Shown: positions 1 to 5,174, numbered from the stretch's first letter. The stretch is 9,197 nt of DNA from Candidatus Omnitrophota bacterium (GCA_030617085.1 JAUWWB010000031.1:1-9197), one strand, 5' to 3'. A program made the numbers and translations. The notes: generated from the sequence alone by a model not told the origin.

Positions 1-220
1 ACCTTTTGAGATTGGTCCCGCTCAGGGTGTTCCCGACAACGTCAAAGACCAGGCTTCTGTTCTTATCCACGATGCTCAGGCACACCCCGTTGACCGCGAC
101 GCTGTCCCCTGCGCGGAGCCCTTCGCCGGTAGCCTCGCACGCAACCTCAAGCCGCGCGGAAGAGCCTTTACGGACGATACTTCTGACTTTGCCAACCTCG
201 GTAACGATACCCGTAAACAT
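1..220 (-). CDS. ribE: Riboflavin synthase alpha chain, N-terminal part (cut by window edge)
   Basis: Riboflavin synthase converts two molecules of 6,7-dimethyl-8-ribityllumazine into riboflavin and a pyrimidinedione; it is cytoplasmic and acts last in the pathway. Reading leftward from the ATG at 220-218, 73 codons are visible. They begin MFTGIVTEVGKV, the hallmark N-terminus of the family, and residues 38-48 read GDSVAVNGVCL, matching the conserved motif of the first lumazine-binding barrel. TLSGTNL follows near residues 65-71. The family is about 200 residues with two such barrels, so roughly two thirds of the gene lies beyond the left edge. A GAGG ribosome binding site sits only 3 nt before the ATG, rather close. 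It follows ribD in the same direction after a 194-bp spacer carrying repeats, and it completes the riboflavin gene set. No frameshift or odd residue is seen in the visible part. The symbol ribC is used in Bacillus. Confidence 0.93.
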   Translation of the reverse strand, partial: MFTGIVTEVGKVRSIVRKGSSARLEVACEATGEGLRAGDSVAVNGVCLSIVDKNRSLVFDVVGNTLSGTNLKR

Positions 221-259
221 TTTCCTCGTAGTATTCCTTTCCAGTGCCCCCTAGTTACT

Positions 260-273
260 CCGAACTCCGAACT
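260..273. repeat. Two tandem 7-bp units (CCGAACT)
   Basis: Two perfect copies of CCGAACT lie between the ribE start and the palindromic element at 284-371. The same heptamer, with a C/T variant at its last base, recurs on the other side of that element at 389-416. The two blocks therefore bracket the palindrome. Confidence 0.7.
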
Positions 274-283
274 GATCCCCATT

Positions 284-371
284 GTCATCCTGAGCGAAGC
301 GAAGGATCTCATGCGTATCGCCCCCCTCTGAAAACAACGGGGCAGAGATTCTTCGCTTCGCTCAGAATGAC
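284..371. repeat. Palindromic dispersed repeat (GAGCGAAGCGAAG core)
   Basis: Two 27-bp arms (284-310 and 345-371) are inverted copies of each other with two mismatches. Each carries the core GAGCGAAGCGAAG and ends in GGATCTC or GAATCTC. The 34-bp centre holds a C-run (321-326) facing GGGG (339-342), so the whole unit can fold into one long hairpin. This type, whose spurious translations contain FASLRMT, is from general knowledge widespread as a dispersed intergenic repeat in many environmental bacteria. Here it fills the ribD-ribE spacer. It could act as an mRNA-stabilising hairpin or an inert insertion; nothing shows that it is mobile by itself. Confidence 0.8.
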
Positions 372-388
372 GACCGGGGGCAATCACT

Positions 389-416
389 CCGAACCCCGAA
401 CCCCGAACTCCGAACT
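389..416. repeat. Four tandem 7-bp units (CCGAACC/CCGAACT) at the ribD 3' end
   Basis: Four contiguous heptamers read CCGAACC, CCGAACC, CCGAACT, CCGAACT. The last runs into the ribD stop codon, which occupies 415-417, so the array begins exactly at the end of the gene on the coding strand. With the pair at 260-273 it flanks the palindrome. It may reflect slippage or the preferred landing site of the repeat; no function is evident. Confidence 0.75.
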
Positions 417-1512
417 AACTGATAACCCCCCGCACGAATACATCTTCTCCGAACCGTTTCACCCGAACGTCGCGCAGCTCCAGCGCTTCGGATATGGTTC
501 TGACGCCCTTGCCCTTGACCGAAGAGTAGCTGCCGCCTATTATCTTCGGGGCTATAAAGAATATGGCCTCGTCGACCAGGGCCTCGTCGATCAGGCTTCC
601 CGCCAGTTCGCCTCCGCCTTCGACCAGGACGTTGACCATGCCTTTTCGGGCCAGCCTGGCCAGGAAGGATCTCAGGGAGACCTTTGACTTTTTGCTTCTC
701 GTGACTATTACCTCCACCCCACTTATTTTTCGAAATCTCTCCACCCTGGACGGAGGGGCAAGTTCCGTGGTCCCGATGACGACCGGGGACTTCTCGGCCG
801 TTCTGATGATATGCGAGTCGAGGGGCGTCCTGAGGCGCGTATCCACTATTACGCGCGAGACGCCGTATCCGCGCCTCTTTTCGTCAAGAAGGAAAGGGTC
901 ATCCTTGAGCACGGTATTGCATCCCACGACAATGGCGTCAAAATCATGGCGGATCTTTCTGACGTATTTCCGCGAGGCGCCGCAGGATATCCATTTTGAT
1001 GTCCCGTCCCGGGCCGCGATCTTCCCGTCAAGGGACTGCGCCAGCTTTACGGTAACATACGGAAGGCCACGGGTGATGAACTTGATGTATTTCCTGTTGA
1101 GCGCTTTCGCTTCCCCGGCGCAGAGTCCCACGTTCACCGATATGCCGGCGGCTGTCAAGGTCCTGATGCCGCGGCCGGAGTTAAGCGGGTTGGGATCCTT
1201 TATCGCGATATTGACGGACCTGATGCCGCTGGCGACGATCGCATGCGTGCAGGGCGGCGTCCTGCCGTAATGGTCGCACGGCTCAAGCGTAACGAACATG
1301 GTCCCCCCGGCACATGCCGCCCCCGCTGAGGATATCGCCCTGACTTCGGCGTGGTCCTCGCCGGCCCTGCGGTGGTAGCCACTGCCGACGACCTTTCCGC
1401 CTTTAACGATAACGGCCCCGACCATGGGATTCGGGTAGGTCTTGTCCCTCGCCTTCGCGGCCAGTTTCAAAGCCATCGCCATGTATTTTTTCTGGGTAAC
1501 CAAACGAGTCAT
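415..1512 (-). CDS. ribD: Bifunctional diaminohydroxyphosphoribosylaminopyrimidine deaminase / 5-amino-6-(5-phosphoribosylamino)uracil reductase
   Basis: RibD carries out the second and third steps of the GTP branch of riboflavin synthesis: zinc-dependent ring deamination, then NADPH-dependent reduction of the ribose. At 365 residues it has the usual length (about 360-370). The deaminase domain (residues 1-145) shows HAE at 54-56 and PCDHYGRTPPC at 78-88, supplying the zinc ligands His54, Cys79 and Cys88 and the catalytic Glu56. The reductase domain (150-365) shows VKLAQSLDGKIA, DFDAIVVGCNTV, DDP and LVEGGGELAGSLI. I chose the ATG at 1512 because QKKYMAMALKLA aligns with the family N-terminus. 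It has no recognisable ribosome binding site. The frame stays open up to a TTG at 1668, but that extension is only repeat sequence. A relict ribosome binding site lies at 1697-1702, beyond the 145-bp element that precedes the gene. The N-terminus is therefore less certain than the identity. Confidence 0.95.
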   Translation of the reverse strand: MTRLVTQKKYMAMALKLAAKARDKTYPNPMVGAVIVKGGKVVGSGYHRRAGEDHAEVRAISSAGAACAGGTMFVTLEPCDHYGRTPPCTHAIVASGIRSVNIAIKDPNPLNSGRGIRTLTAAGISVNVGLCAGEAKALNRKYIKFITRGLPYVTVKLAQSLDGKIAARDGTSKWISCGASRKYVRKIRHDFDAIVVGCNTVLKDDPFLLDEKRRGYGVSRVIVDTRLRTPLDSHIIRTAEKSPVVIGTTELAPPSRVERFRKISGVEVIVTRSKKSKVSLRSFLARLARKGMVNVLVEGGGELAGSLIDEALVDEAIFFIAPKIIGGSYSSVKGKGVRTISEALELRDVRVKRFGEDVFVRGVIS

Positions 1513-1527
1513 AATTATATCAAAGCC

Positions 1528-1672
1528 GAGATTGCTTCGCTTCGCTCGCAATGACGGAAGCGAAGTGGTCCTCGCAATGACGGAAGCGAAGTGGTCCTCG
1601 CAATGACGGAAGCGAAGTGGTCCTCGCAAAGTCACGGCGCTCTCGTCATTGCGAGCGAAGCGAAGCAATCTC
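1528..1672. mobile_element. 145-bp MITE-like element with perfect 29-bp terminal inverted repeats
   Basis: The ends (1528-1556 and 1644-1672) are exact inverted copies over 29 bp and contain the core GCGAGCGAAGCGAAGCAAT. Between them are nearly three direct copies of a 26-bp unit. The tetranucleotide GGCT (minus strand) stands immediately on both sides (1676-1673 and 1527-1524), compatible with a 4-bp target duplication, although 4 bp could match by chance. There is no coding capacity, so movement would need an enzyme elsewhere. Repeats with this core are, from general knowledge, abundant in many environmental bacterial genomes. The element occupies the region just upstream of ribD and seems to have displaced its translation start. 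Confidence 0.72.
1557..1629. repeat. Direct tandem repeat, 2.8 copies of a 26-bp unit
   Basis: Two exact copies (1557-1582, 1583-1608) and a third that matches for 21 bp (1609-1629) before diverging. The unit contains AAGCGAAGTGGTCCTCGCAA and is a permuted variant of the terminal repeat of the surrounding element, with GTGGTCC in the middle. There are no spacers between copies, which excludes a CRISPR. It probably arose by unequal exchange or slippage inside the element. Confidence 0.85.
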
Positions 1673-1688
1673 AGCCCGCGTTAACGCA

Positions 1689-1702
1689 CACATTATCTCC
1701 TT
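1689..1702 (-). promoter_or_regulatory. Probable relict ribosome binding site and start codon of ribD
   Basis: On the minus strand AAGGAG (1702-1697) is followed by overlapping ATG (1693) and GTG (1691) codons. In the present sequence both open only short frames, of 15 and 6 codons. If the 145-bp element plus one GGCT copy is removed, the GTG, 5 nt from the AAGGAG, joins the ribD frame without a stop, giving MCVNAGFDII ahead of the current Met. If only the 145 bp are removed, the ATG does so instead. Two of three frames are covered by these overlapping starts, so the frame agreement alone is weak evidence; the main support is a good binding site here and none next to ribD. Confidence 0.45.
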
Positions 1703-1705
1703 TTT

Positions 1706-1760
1706 GCCCTGAACCACGTGGGATTCAGGGCAACCCCGAACCCAATGTGGTTTGGGGTTG
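1706..1760. other. Two adjacent inverted repeats in the ribD leader
   Basis: GCCCTGAA (1706-1713) and TTCAGGGC (1724-1731) form a perfect 8-bp stem around a further CCACGTGG palindrome. Next to it CAACCCCGAAC (1731-1741) and GTTTGGGGTTG (1750-1760) pair over 11 bp with one mismatch. Neither is followed by a T-run on the coding strand, so they are not ordinary intrinsic terminators. The first sits directly before the AAAAAGGAG at 1705-1697 and could influence translation or bind a protein. Decayed repeat remnants are an equally good explanation. Confidence 0.5.
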
Positions 1761-1804
1761 AATTTTGATATGTCATTTTGCATTTTAATTTTTGATTTTT
1801 GATT
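1761..1804. repeat. AT-rich spacer with 7-bp periodicity (GATTTTT)
   Basis: This A/T-rich stretch directly after the PHP gene contains a short array of period 7 (ATTTTTGATTTTTGATTT at 1788-1805) and related ATTTT words. It contrasts sharply with the GC-rich surroundings. No terminator hairpin or promoter with two convincing boxes is seen. Confidence 0.5.
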
Positions 1805-2665
1805 TCAGCTACTGAGGTTGTTCCGGCGGATATTTTCGGCTTCTTTGTACAGGGCCCTTACGGCCTCGTATCCTACGCTGACGTTGCCGATCAGTATGTT
1901 GTTTATTTCCGTGCCGTGGCAATCCGACCCGCCGGTGGTGACGAGGTCATGTTCGCCCGCGAGGCTCAGATACCTGGTGCTTGCCGCTGCGGCGTGGTTG
2001 GTATGAAAGGTCTCGATGCCCCTCAACCCCGCGTCAATATAGTCGGGGATGTATTTGTCTTTGCCCATGGTCCCGGGATGGGCCAGAACGGGCACTCCAC
2101 CCGCCCGCCTGATCATGTCTATGGCTTCCCGGTAGTCCAGGCGTTCATGTTTCACGTGGCAGGGTTTCCCGTCGCCTATGTACCGGTCAAACGCTTCCCT
2201 GGCGCCTGTCACGATATTTTTTTCCACCATTACCCGTGCAAGATGCAGTCGCCCGACCGTGCCGTCCGGGGACGTTCCAATTACATCCTCCTCGCTTAGA
2301 TCCGCTCCGCGCCCGCGCAGGAGGCACACCATCCTGTTCATCCGCTCAACACGGTTCTCGCGCATCCGGCTGAGCTTTTTCAAGAGAGAAGGTTCCTGCC
2401 AGTCGATAAAATATCCGAGGATATGGATCTCGATCTCGTCTTTCGCGGCCGAGATCTCGATCCCGGGGATGACTTCCAGGCCCACCTTGCTTCCGGCGTC
2501 GATGCCCGGGCCGACGCCGTCAACACAATCATGGTCCGTTATCGCGACGGCACGGAGGCCCGAACCGGCAGCGCCGCGGACAACTTCTCCGGGAGAAAGC
2601 ATCCCGTCCGAATAAGTGGTATGCACATGCAGGTCGGCGCGGCCGACGTTATTACACTTTTCCAT
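1805..2665 (-). CDS. PHP-domain metal-dependent phosphoesterase
   Basis: The 286-residue protein belongs to the PHP (polymerase and histidinol phosphatase) superfamily, in the branch of stand-alone phosphoesterases such as YciV, which act on nucleoside 3',5'-bisphosphates or RNA 5' ends. The metal-binding motifs are complete: HVH at 13-15 followed by D20, TDHD at 43-46, GIEIS at 68-72, H81 in IHILGYF, H141 in GRLHLARVM, AHPG at 195-198, and GGSDCHG at 245-251. It has no signal peptide or membrane segment and should be cytoplasmic. The start is set by GAGG 7 nt upstream, 12 nt after the nusB stop. It lies within the riboflavin operon between nusB and ribD. That makes dephosphorylation of 5-amino-6-ribitylaminouracil 5'-phosphate, the pathway step lacking an enzyme here, an attractive guess. 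A housekeeping nucleotide phosphatase role is equally possible from sequence. The superfamily call is firm; the substrate is unknown. Confidence 0.92.
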   Translation of the reverse strand: MEKCNNVGRADLHVHTTYSDGMLSPGEVVRGAAGSGLRAVAITDHDCVDGVGPGIDAGSKVGLEVIPGIEISAAKDEIEIHILGYFIDWQEPSLLKKLSRMRENRVERMNRMVCLLRGRGADLSEEDVIGTSPDGTVGRLHLARVMVEKNIVTGAREAFDRYIGDGKPCHVKHERLDYREAIDMIRRAGGVPVLAHPGTMGKDKYIPDYIDAGLRGIETFHTNHAAAASTRYLSLAGEHDLVTTGGSDCHGTEINNILIGNVSVGYEAVRALYKEAENIRRNNLSS

Positions 2666-2677
2666 CTCAGATCCTCA

Positions 2678-3217
2678 CTATTCCGACGTAGGGCCGGTTT
2701 TTCGTTTTTCCGTCTTGTTGATCTTGTCCAGTATGCCGTTCACGAACTTTCCCGAATCCTTGTCGCCGTATTTCTTCGCCATCTCTATCCCCTCGTTGAT
2801 AGCGACTTTGGGGGGGATCTCCGCGGCGTATAGAAGCTCGAAAGAAGTGATCCGCAGGACATTTCTGTCTATCGTCGCCATCCTGTCGAGCGTCCAGTTG
2901 GTGGCGTGCCTGGCGATAGTCCGGTCCAGCTCTTCCTTATTGGCTTCCACGCCGAAAACAAGAAAATCGGAAAACTTCTCGACGGCTTCGCCCGCCTCTG
3001 GCGGGCTCGTCCGGCCCCCGCACTTCGGGCAGGCTCCCGCGGGCCTGTCCGAGGTATCCCTCAACTGGCCGACAAAGAGGTATCCGCAATCATTACACTC
3101 TTCAACATTGCTGTTGTGCCAGAATTTTTCTCGGCATTCTTCCAGCGGCTCTTTCGAAATGTCCCAGGCATAAAGGACCTTCAGAGCTATTTCCCGTGCA
3201 AGAGTGCGTTTCCTCAT
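2678..3217 (-). CDS. nusB: Transcription antitermination factor NusB with a zinc-ribbon-like insert
   Basis: NusB binds boxA RNA together with NusE (S10) and promotes antitermination, mainly of rRNA operons. The N-terminal helix RTLAREIALKVLYAWDI and the C-terminal half match the family: ATNWTLDRMATIDRNVLRI, FELLY, PPKVAINEGIEMAKKYG and GKFVNGILDKI. Typical NusB is about 130-150 residues; this one has 179. The surplus lies around residues 34-78, between the early helices and EKFSDFLVFGV. It contains C41-x2-C44 and C63-x2-C66 in the form ECNDCG...CPKCGG, the pattern of a rubredoxin-like zinc ribbon. Part of the insert's DNA (2990-3046) is full of small palindromes. The start is supported by AAGGA 8 nt before the ATG. 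It sits 19 nt after ribH and 12 nt before the PHP gene; ribH-nusB adjacency is common in bacteria. Identity is secure; zinc binding is inferred. Confidence 0.95.
   Translation of the reverse strand: MRKRTLAREIALKVLYAWDISKEPLEECREKFWHNSNVEECNDCGYLFVGQLRDTSDRPAGACPKCGGRTSPPEAGEAVEKFSDFLVFGVEANKEELDRTIARHATNWTLDRMATIDRNVLRITSFELLYAAEIPPKVAINEGIEMAKKYGDKDSGKFVNGILDKINKTEKRKTGPTSE
2990..3046. repeat. GC-rich palindromic patch inside nusB
   Basis: Within the extra segment of nusB are several short inverted repeats close together: GCCCGCC/GGCGGGC with a 3-nt loop (2990-3006), CCCG/CGGG near 3017-3029, and AGGC...GCCT enclosing CCCGCGGG (3031-3046). They encode roughly AGACPKCGGRTSPPEAGE. The density suggests a small palindromic repeat that has become part of the reading frame, as known for palindromic elements in Rickettsia genes. 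That is inference; a GC-rich coding stretch can also produce such words. Confidence 0.4.
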
Positions 3218-3236
3218 TGTTATATTCCTTTTTGTA

Positions 3237-3707
3237 TCAAATCGCCGAATAGATATTGCACATTTCGATGGCGGTTCTGGCGGCTTCTCTTCCTTTGTTG
3301 CCGCTTTTCGTGCCCGCTCTGTCGATGGCCTGTTCCAGGTTGTCCGTGGTTATTATACCGAATACGCATGGGATAGCGCTGTCCATCGCGACCTTCGCGA
3401 CGCCCTTGGCCGCTTCGTTCGCGATGAGATCGAAGTGCGGCGTCTCTCCCCTTATGATCGCTCCCAGGCAGATCAGGGCGTCATATTTACCCGAATCCGC
3501 CATTTTTTTCGCCAGTACCGGCACCTCGAACGAGCCCGGGACCCACGCGACGGCGATGTCGCTCTCTTTCGCGCCGTGCTTGACGAGGGTATCGAGTGCC
3601 CCTTCCAGAAGCTTCGACGATACGAACTCATTGAACCGCGACACGACGACACCAAACTTCTTGCCCGTCGCTATCAGGTCGCCGTTGATGATCCTTGAAA
3701 CCGCCAT
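3237..3707 (-). CDS. ribH: 6,7-dimethyl-8-ribityllumazine synthase
   Basis: RibH condenses 5-amino-6-ribitylaminouracil with 3,4-dihydroxy-2-butanone 4-phosphate to give the lumazine precursor of riboflavin. It usually assembles into pentamers or 60-subunit capsids in the cytoplasm. At 156 residues it has the normal length. It carries the family motifs in order: SRFNEF at 23-28, VPGSFEVPVLAKKMA at 57-70, GAIIRGETPHFDLIANEAAKG at 82-102 with the catalytic-type His91, GIITTDNLEQA at 117-127, and AGTKSGNKGREAA at 131-143. A GGGAGG ribosome binding site lies 5 nt before the ATG. It follows ribBA by 22 nt and precedes nusB by 19 nt, a typical rib operon arrangement under the upstream FMN riboswitch. 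Nothing in it is unusual. Confidence 0.97.
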   Translation of the reverse strand: MAVSRIINGDLIATGKKFGVVVSRFNEFVSSKLLEGALDTLVKHGAKESDIAVAWVPGSFEVPVLAKKMADSGKYDALICLGAIIRGETPHFDLIANEAAKGVAKVAMDSAIPCVFGIITTDNLEQAIDRAGTKSGNKGREAARTAIEMCNIYSAI

Positions 3708-3729
3708 TTTTACCTCCCGTTTTTCGTGT

Positions 3730-4929
3730 CTACACTTGTTTCAACTTATGTCCCAGCCGGTGCTTTTTTGTCCGGAGGTAGGCTTTGTTGTCGGCTCCGG
3801 GCTTTGTTTCCAGGGGCACCATCCTTGAGACCCGGAGGCCGTAGCCCTTGAGGCCTATGATCTTTCTCGGGTTGTTCGTTAAAAGCCGGATCTTTTTGAG
3901 GCCGAGGTCGGCAAGTATCTGGGCGCCTATGCCGTAGTCTCTCAGGTCCGCCTTGAAGCCGAGTCTTTCATTTGCCTCCACGGTATCGCATCCCTCATCC
4001 TGCAGTTGATACGCCTTTAACTTGTTTAGAATACCTATACCCCGCCCTTCCTGCGAAAGGTACAGCATGACGCCTTTTCCTTCTTCCGATATCATCCGCA
4101 TCGCTTTCTCGAGCTGCTGCCCGCAATCGCAGCGAAGAGAACCGAATACGTCGCCTGTCAGGCACTGGGAATGCACCCTGACAAGGGCTTCACCCTTTGT
4201 GATATCGCCCTTGACCAGCGCGAGATGCTGGTAATCGTCTATCATCGACTTATAGGCGTGCACGCGGAATTCACCGAAGGGAGTCGGAAGGTCGGTTTCA
4301 GCGATCTTTTCGATAAGCCTCTCCTTTTCCCTGCGGTATTTTATGAGGTCCTCGATGGCGCACATTTTCAGCTCATGTTTCCGGGCGAATTTCATCAGGT
4401 CCGGCACCCTGGCCATCGTGCCGTCCTCGTTCATGATCTCGCATATTACCCCCACGGGGGCGAGCCCCGCGAGTTTCATCAGATCAACGCTTGCCTCGGT
4501 ATGGCCGGCCCTGACAAGAACACCGCCTTTTCTGGACCTTAAAGGAAAAAGATGTCCGGGCTTTACAAAATCTTTTTCGGTCGACTCTGGGTCCACCAGC
4601 AGCTTTATTGTCCGGGCGCGGTCATGGGCGGATATCCCGGTAGTTATCCCCTCGGCGGCGTCAACGGACACCGCCCAGGCCGTTTTGTAAGGGTCCTGGG
4701 GCCCGCCGGACATGAGATGAAGCCCCAGCCGTTCCGCCATATCATCTTCCATGGGAACACAGATGAGCCCCCTGGCGTATTTCGCCATGAAATTTATCTT
4801 CTTCGCCGTGACGCGCGAGGCGGAAGTAATGATGTCGCCTTCGTTCTCCCGCGAAGGGTCATCCACCACCACGACCATCCGCCCCTTGCGAATATCCCGG
4901 ATGACTTCCTCTATCGCGTTAAGCTTCAC
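3730..4929 (-). CDS. ribBA: Bifunctional 3,4-dihydroxy-2-butanone-4-phosphate synthase / GTP cyclohydrolase II
   Basis: RibBA opens both branches of riboflavin synthesis: the N-terminal half makes dihydroxybutanone phosphate from ribulose 5-phosphate and the C-terminal half opens GTP. The RibB domain (about 1-205) has DDPSRENEGD at 23-32, PGHLFPL, RAGHTEASVDL at 140-150 and CEIMNEDGTMARVPDL. The RibA domain (about 210-399) has VRVHSQCLTGDVFGSLRCDCG with zinc ligands Cys256, Cys267 and Cys269, then QEGRGIG, KADLRDYGIGAQIL and LLTNNPRKI. I prefer the GTG at 4929 (399 residues, close to the 398 of the Bacillus protein) because AAGGGG (4944-4939) lies 9 nt ahead of it. The ATG at 4938 directly abuts that site, leaving no spacing; it would add MVK and remains possible. 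The frame extends to 4995, but that part is the terminator hairpin of the leader. First gene of the operon, controlled by the FMN riboswitch. Confidence 0.95.
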   Translation of the reverse strand: MKLNAIEEVIRDIRKGRMVVVVDDPSRENEGDIITSASRVTAKKINFMAKYARGLICVPMEDDMAERLGLHLMSGGPQDPYKTAWAVSVDAAEGITTGISAHDRARTIKLLVDPESTEKDFVKPGHLFPLRSRKGGVLVRAGHTEASVDLMKLAGLAPVGVICEIMNEDGTMARVPDLMKFARKHELKMCAIEDLIKYRREKERLIEKIAETDLPTPFGEFRVHAYKSMIDDYQHLALVKGDITKGEALVRVHSQCLTGDVFGSLRCDCGQQLEKAMRMISEEGKGVMLYLSQEGRGIGILNKLKAYQLQDEGCDTVEANERLGFKADLRDYGIGAQILADLGLKKIRLLTNNPRKIIGLKGYGLRVSRMVPLETKPGADNKAYLRTKKHRLGHKLKQV

Positions 4930-4960
4930 TTTGACCATCCCCTTGCTGAAATTTCGAAAC

Positions 4961-4990
4961 AAAAAAAGCCCTGAAGCTAACTTCAGGGCT
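4961..4990 (-). terminator. Intrinsic terminator of the FMN riboswitch (expression platform)
   Basis: On the coding strand AGCCCTGAAG, a TTAG loop and CTTCAGGGCT form a perfect 10-bp stem (4990-4967) followed by seven Ts. It lies between the aptamer and ribBA, so FMN binding is expected to stop transcription here. An antiterminator is visible: the 5' arm of aptamer helix P1 (TTAACTTT, 5170-5163) can pair, with two G-U pairs, to GAAGTTAG (4984-4977) inside this hairpin. That segment resembles the P1 3' arm AAAGTTAA. Confidence 0.9.
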
Positions 4991-5012
4991 CTCAAACAGG
5001 CAAAAAATATTC

Positions 5013-5170
5013 TTAACTTTTCCCATCCCGTCTTTACGGTCGGTATTCGATTCTCACGAATTCGGATCTCTGTTTGAGATCTCGCGGACTTATCTTTACC
5101 TAAAACAAAGAATCACCGCCGGCTAAGGAATTTCCCACCGATCAGCAGGATCACCTTACCCCAAAGTTAA
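5013..5170 (-). promoter_or_regulatory. FMN riboswitch aptamer (RFN element)
   Basis: On the minus strand the leader shows the RFN consensus in order. TTAACTTT (5170-5163) and AAAGTTAA (5020-5013) close helix P1. Then come GGGGTAAGG, GGAAATTCCTTAGCCGGCGGTGA, AGTCCGCGAG, a 6-bp variable stem-loop (5081-5065), ATTCG-TGAGAAT-CGAAT, ACCGACCG-TAAAGA-CGG and GATGGGA. These correspond to the conserved single strands and helices that bind flavin mononucleotide. Unusually, the loop of P2 (TAAGG/CCTTA) is about 25 nt rather than the usual 7, carrying an extra segment that can fold as GATC-CTGCT-GATC. The aptamer precedes ribBA and a terminator, so it should repress the operon when FMN is plentiful. Confidence 0.93.
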
Positions 5171-5174
5171 GGTT

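Noticed and set aside
1512..1518. TATAAT directly before the ribD ATG as a -10 box
   Set aside because: No -35 box is found at a suitable distance, and transcription would start inside the gene; the match is probably chance.
1557..1634. Possible CRISPR-like array
   Set aside because: The 26-bp copies are directly adjacent without spacers and are fragments of the surrounding inverted-repeat element.
1513..1668. N-terminal extension of RibD to the TTG at 1668
   Set aside because: The extra 52 residues are a translation of the palindromic repeat and have no counterpart in RibD; the family N-terminus begins near the Met at 1512.
1678..1687. 10-bp palindrome GCGTTAACGC upstream of ribD
   Set aside because: Too short and isolated to call an operator without further copies.
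4939..4995. Longer RibBA starting at 4995
   Set aside because: The added codons are the riboswitch terminator hairpin and do not match the RibB N-terminus.
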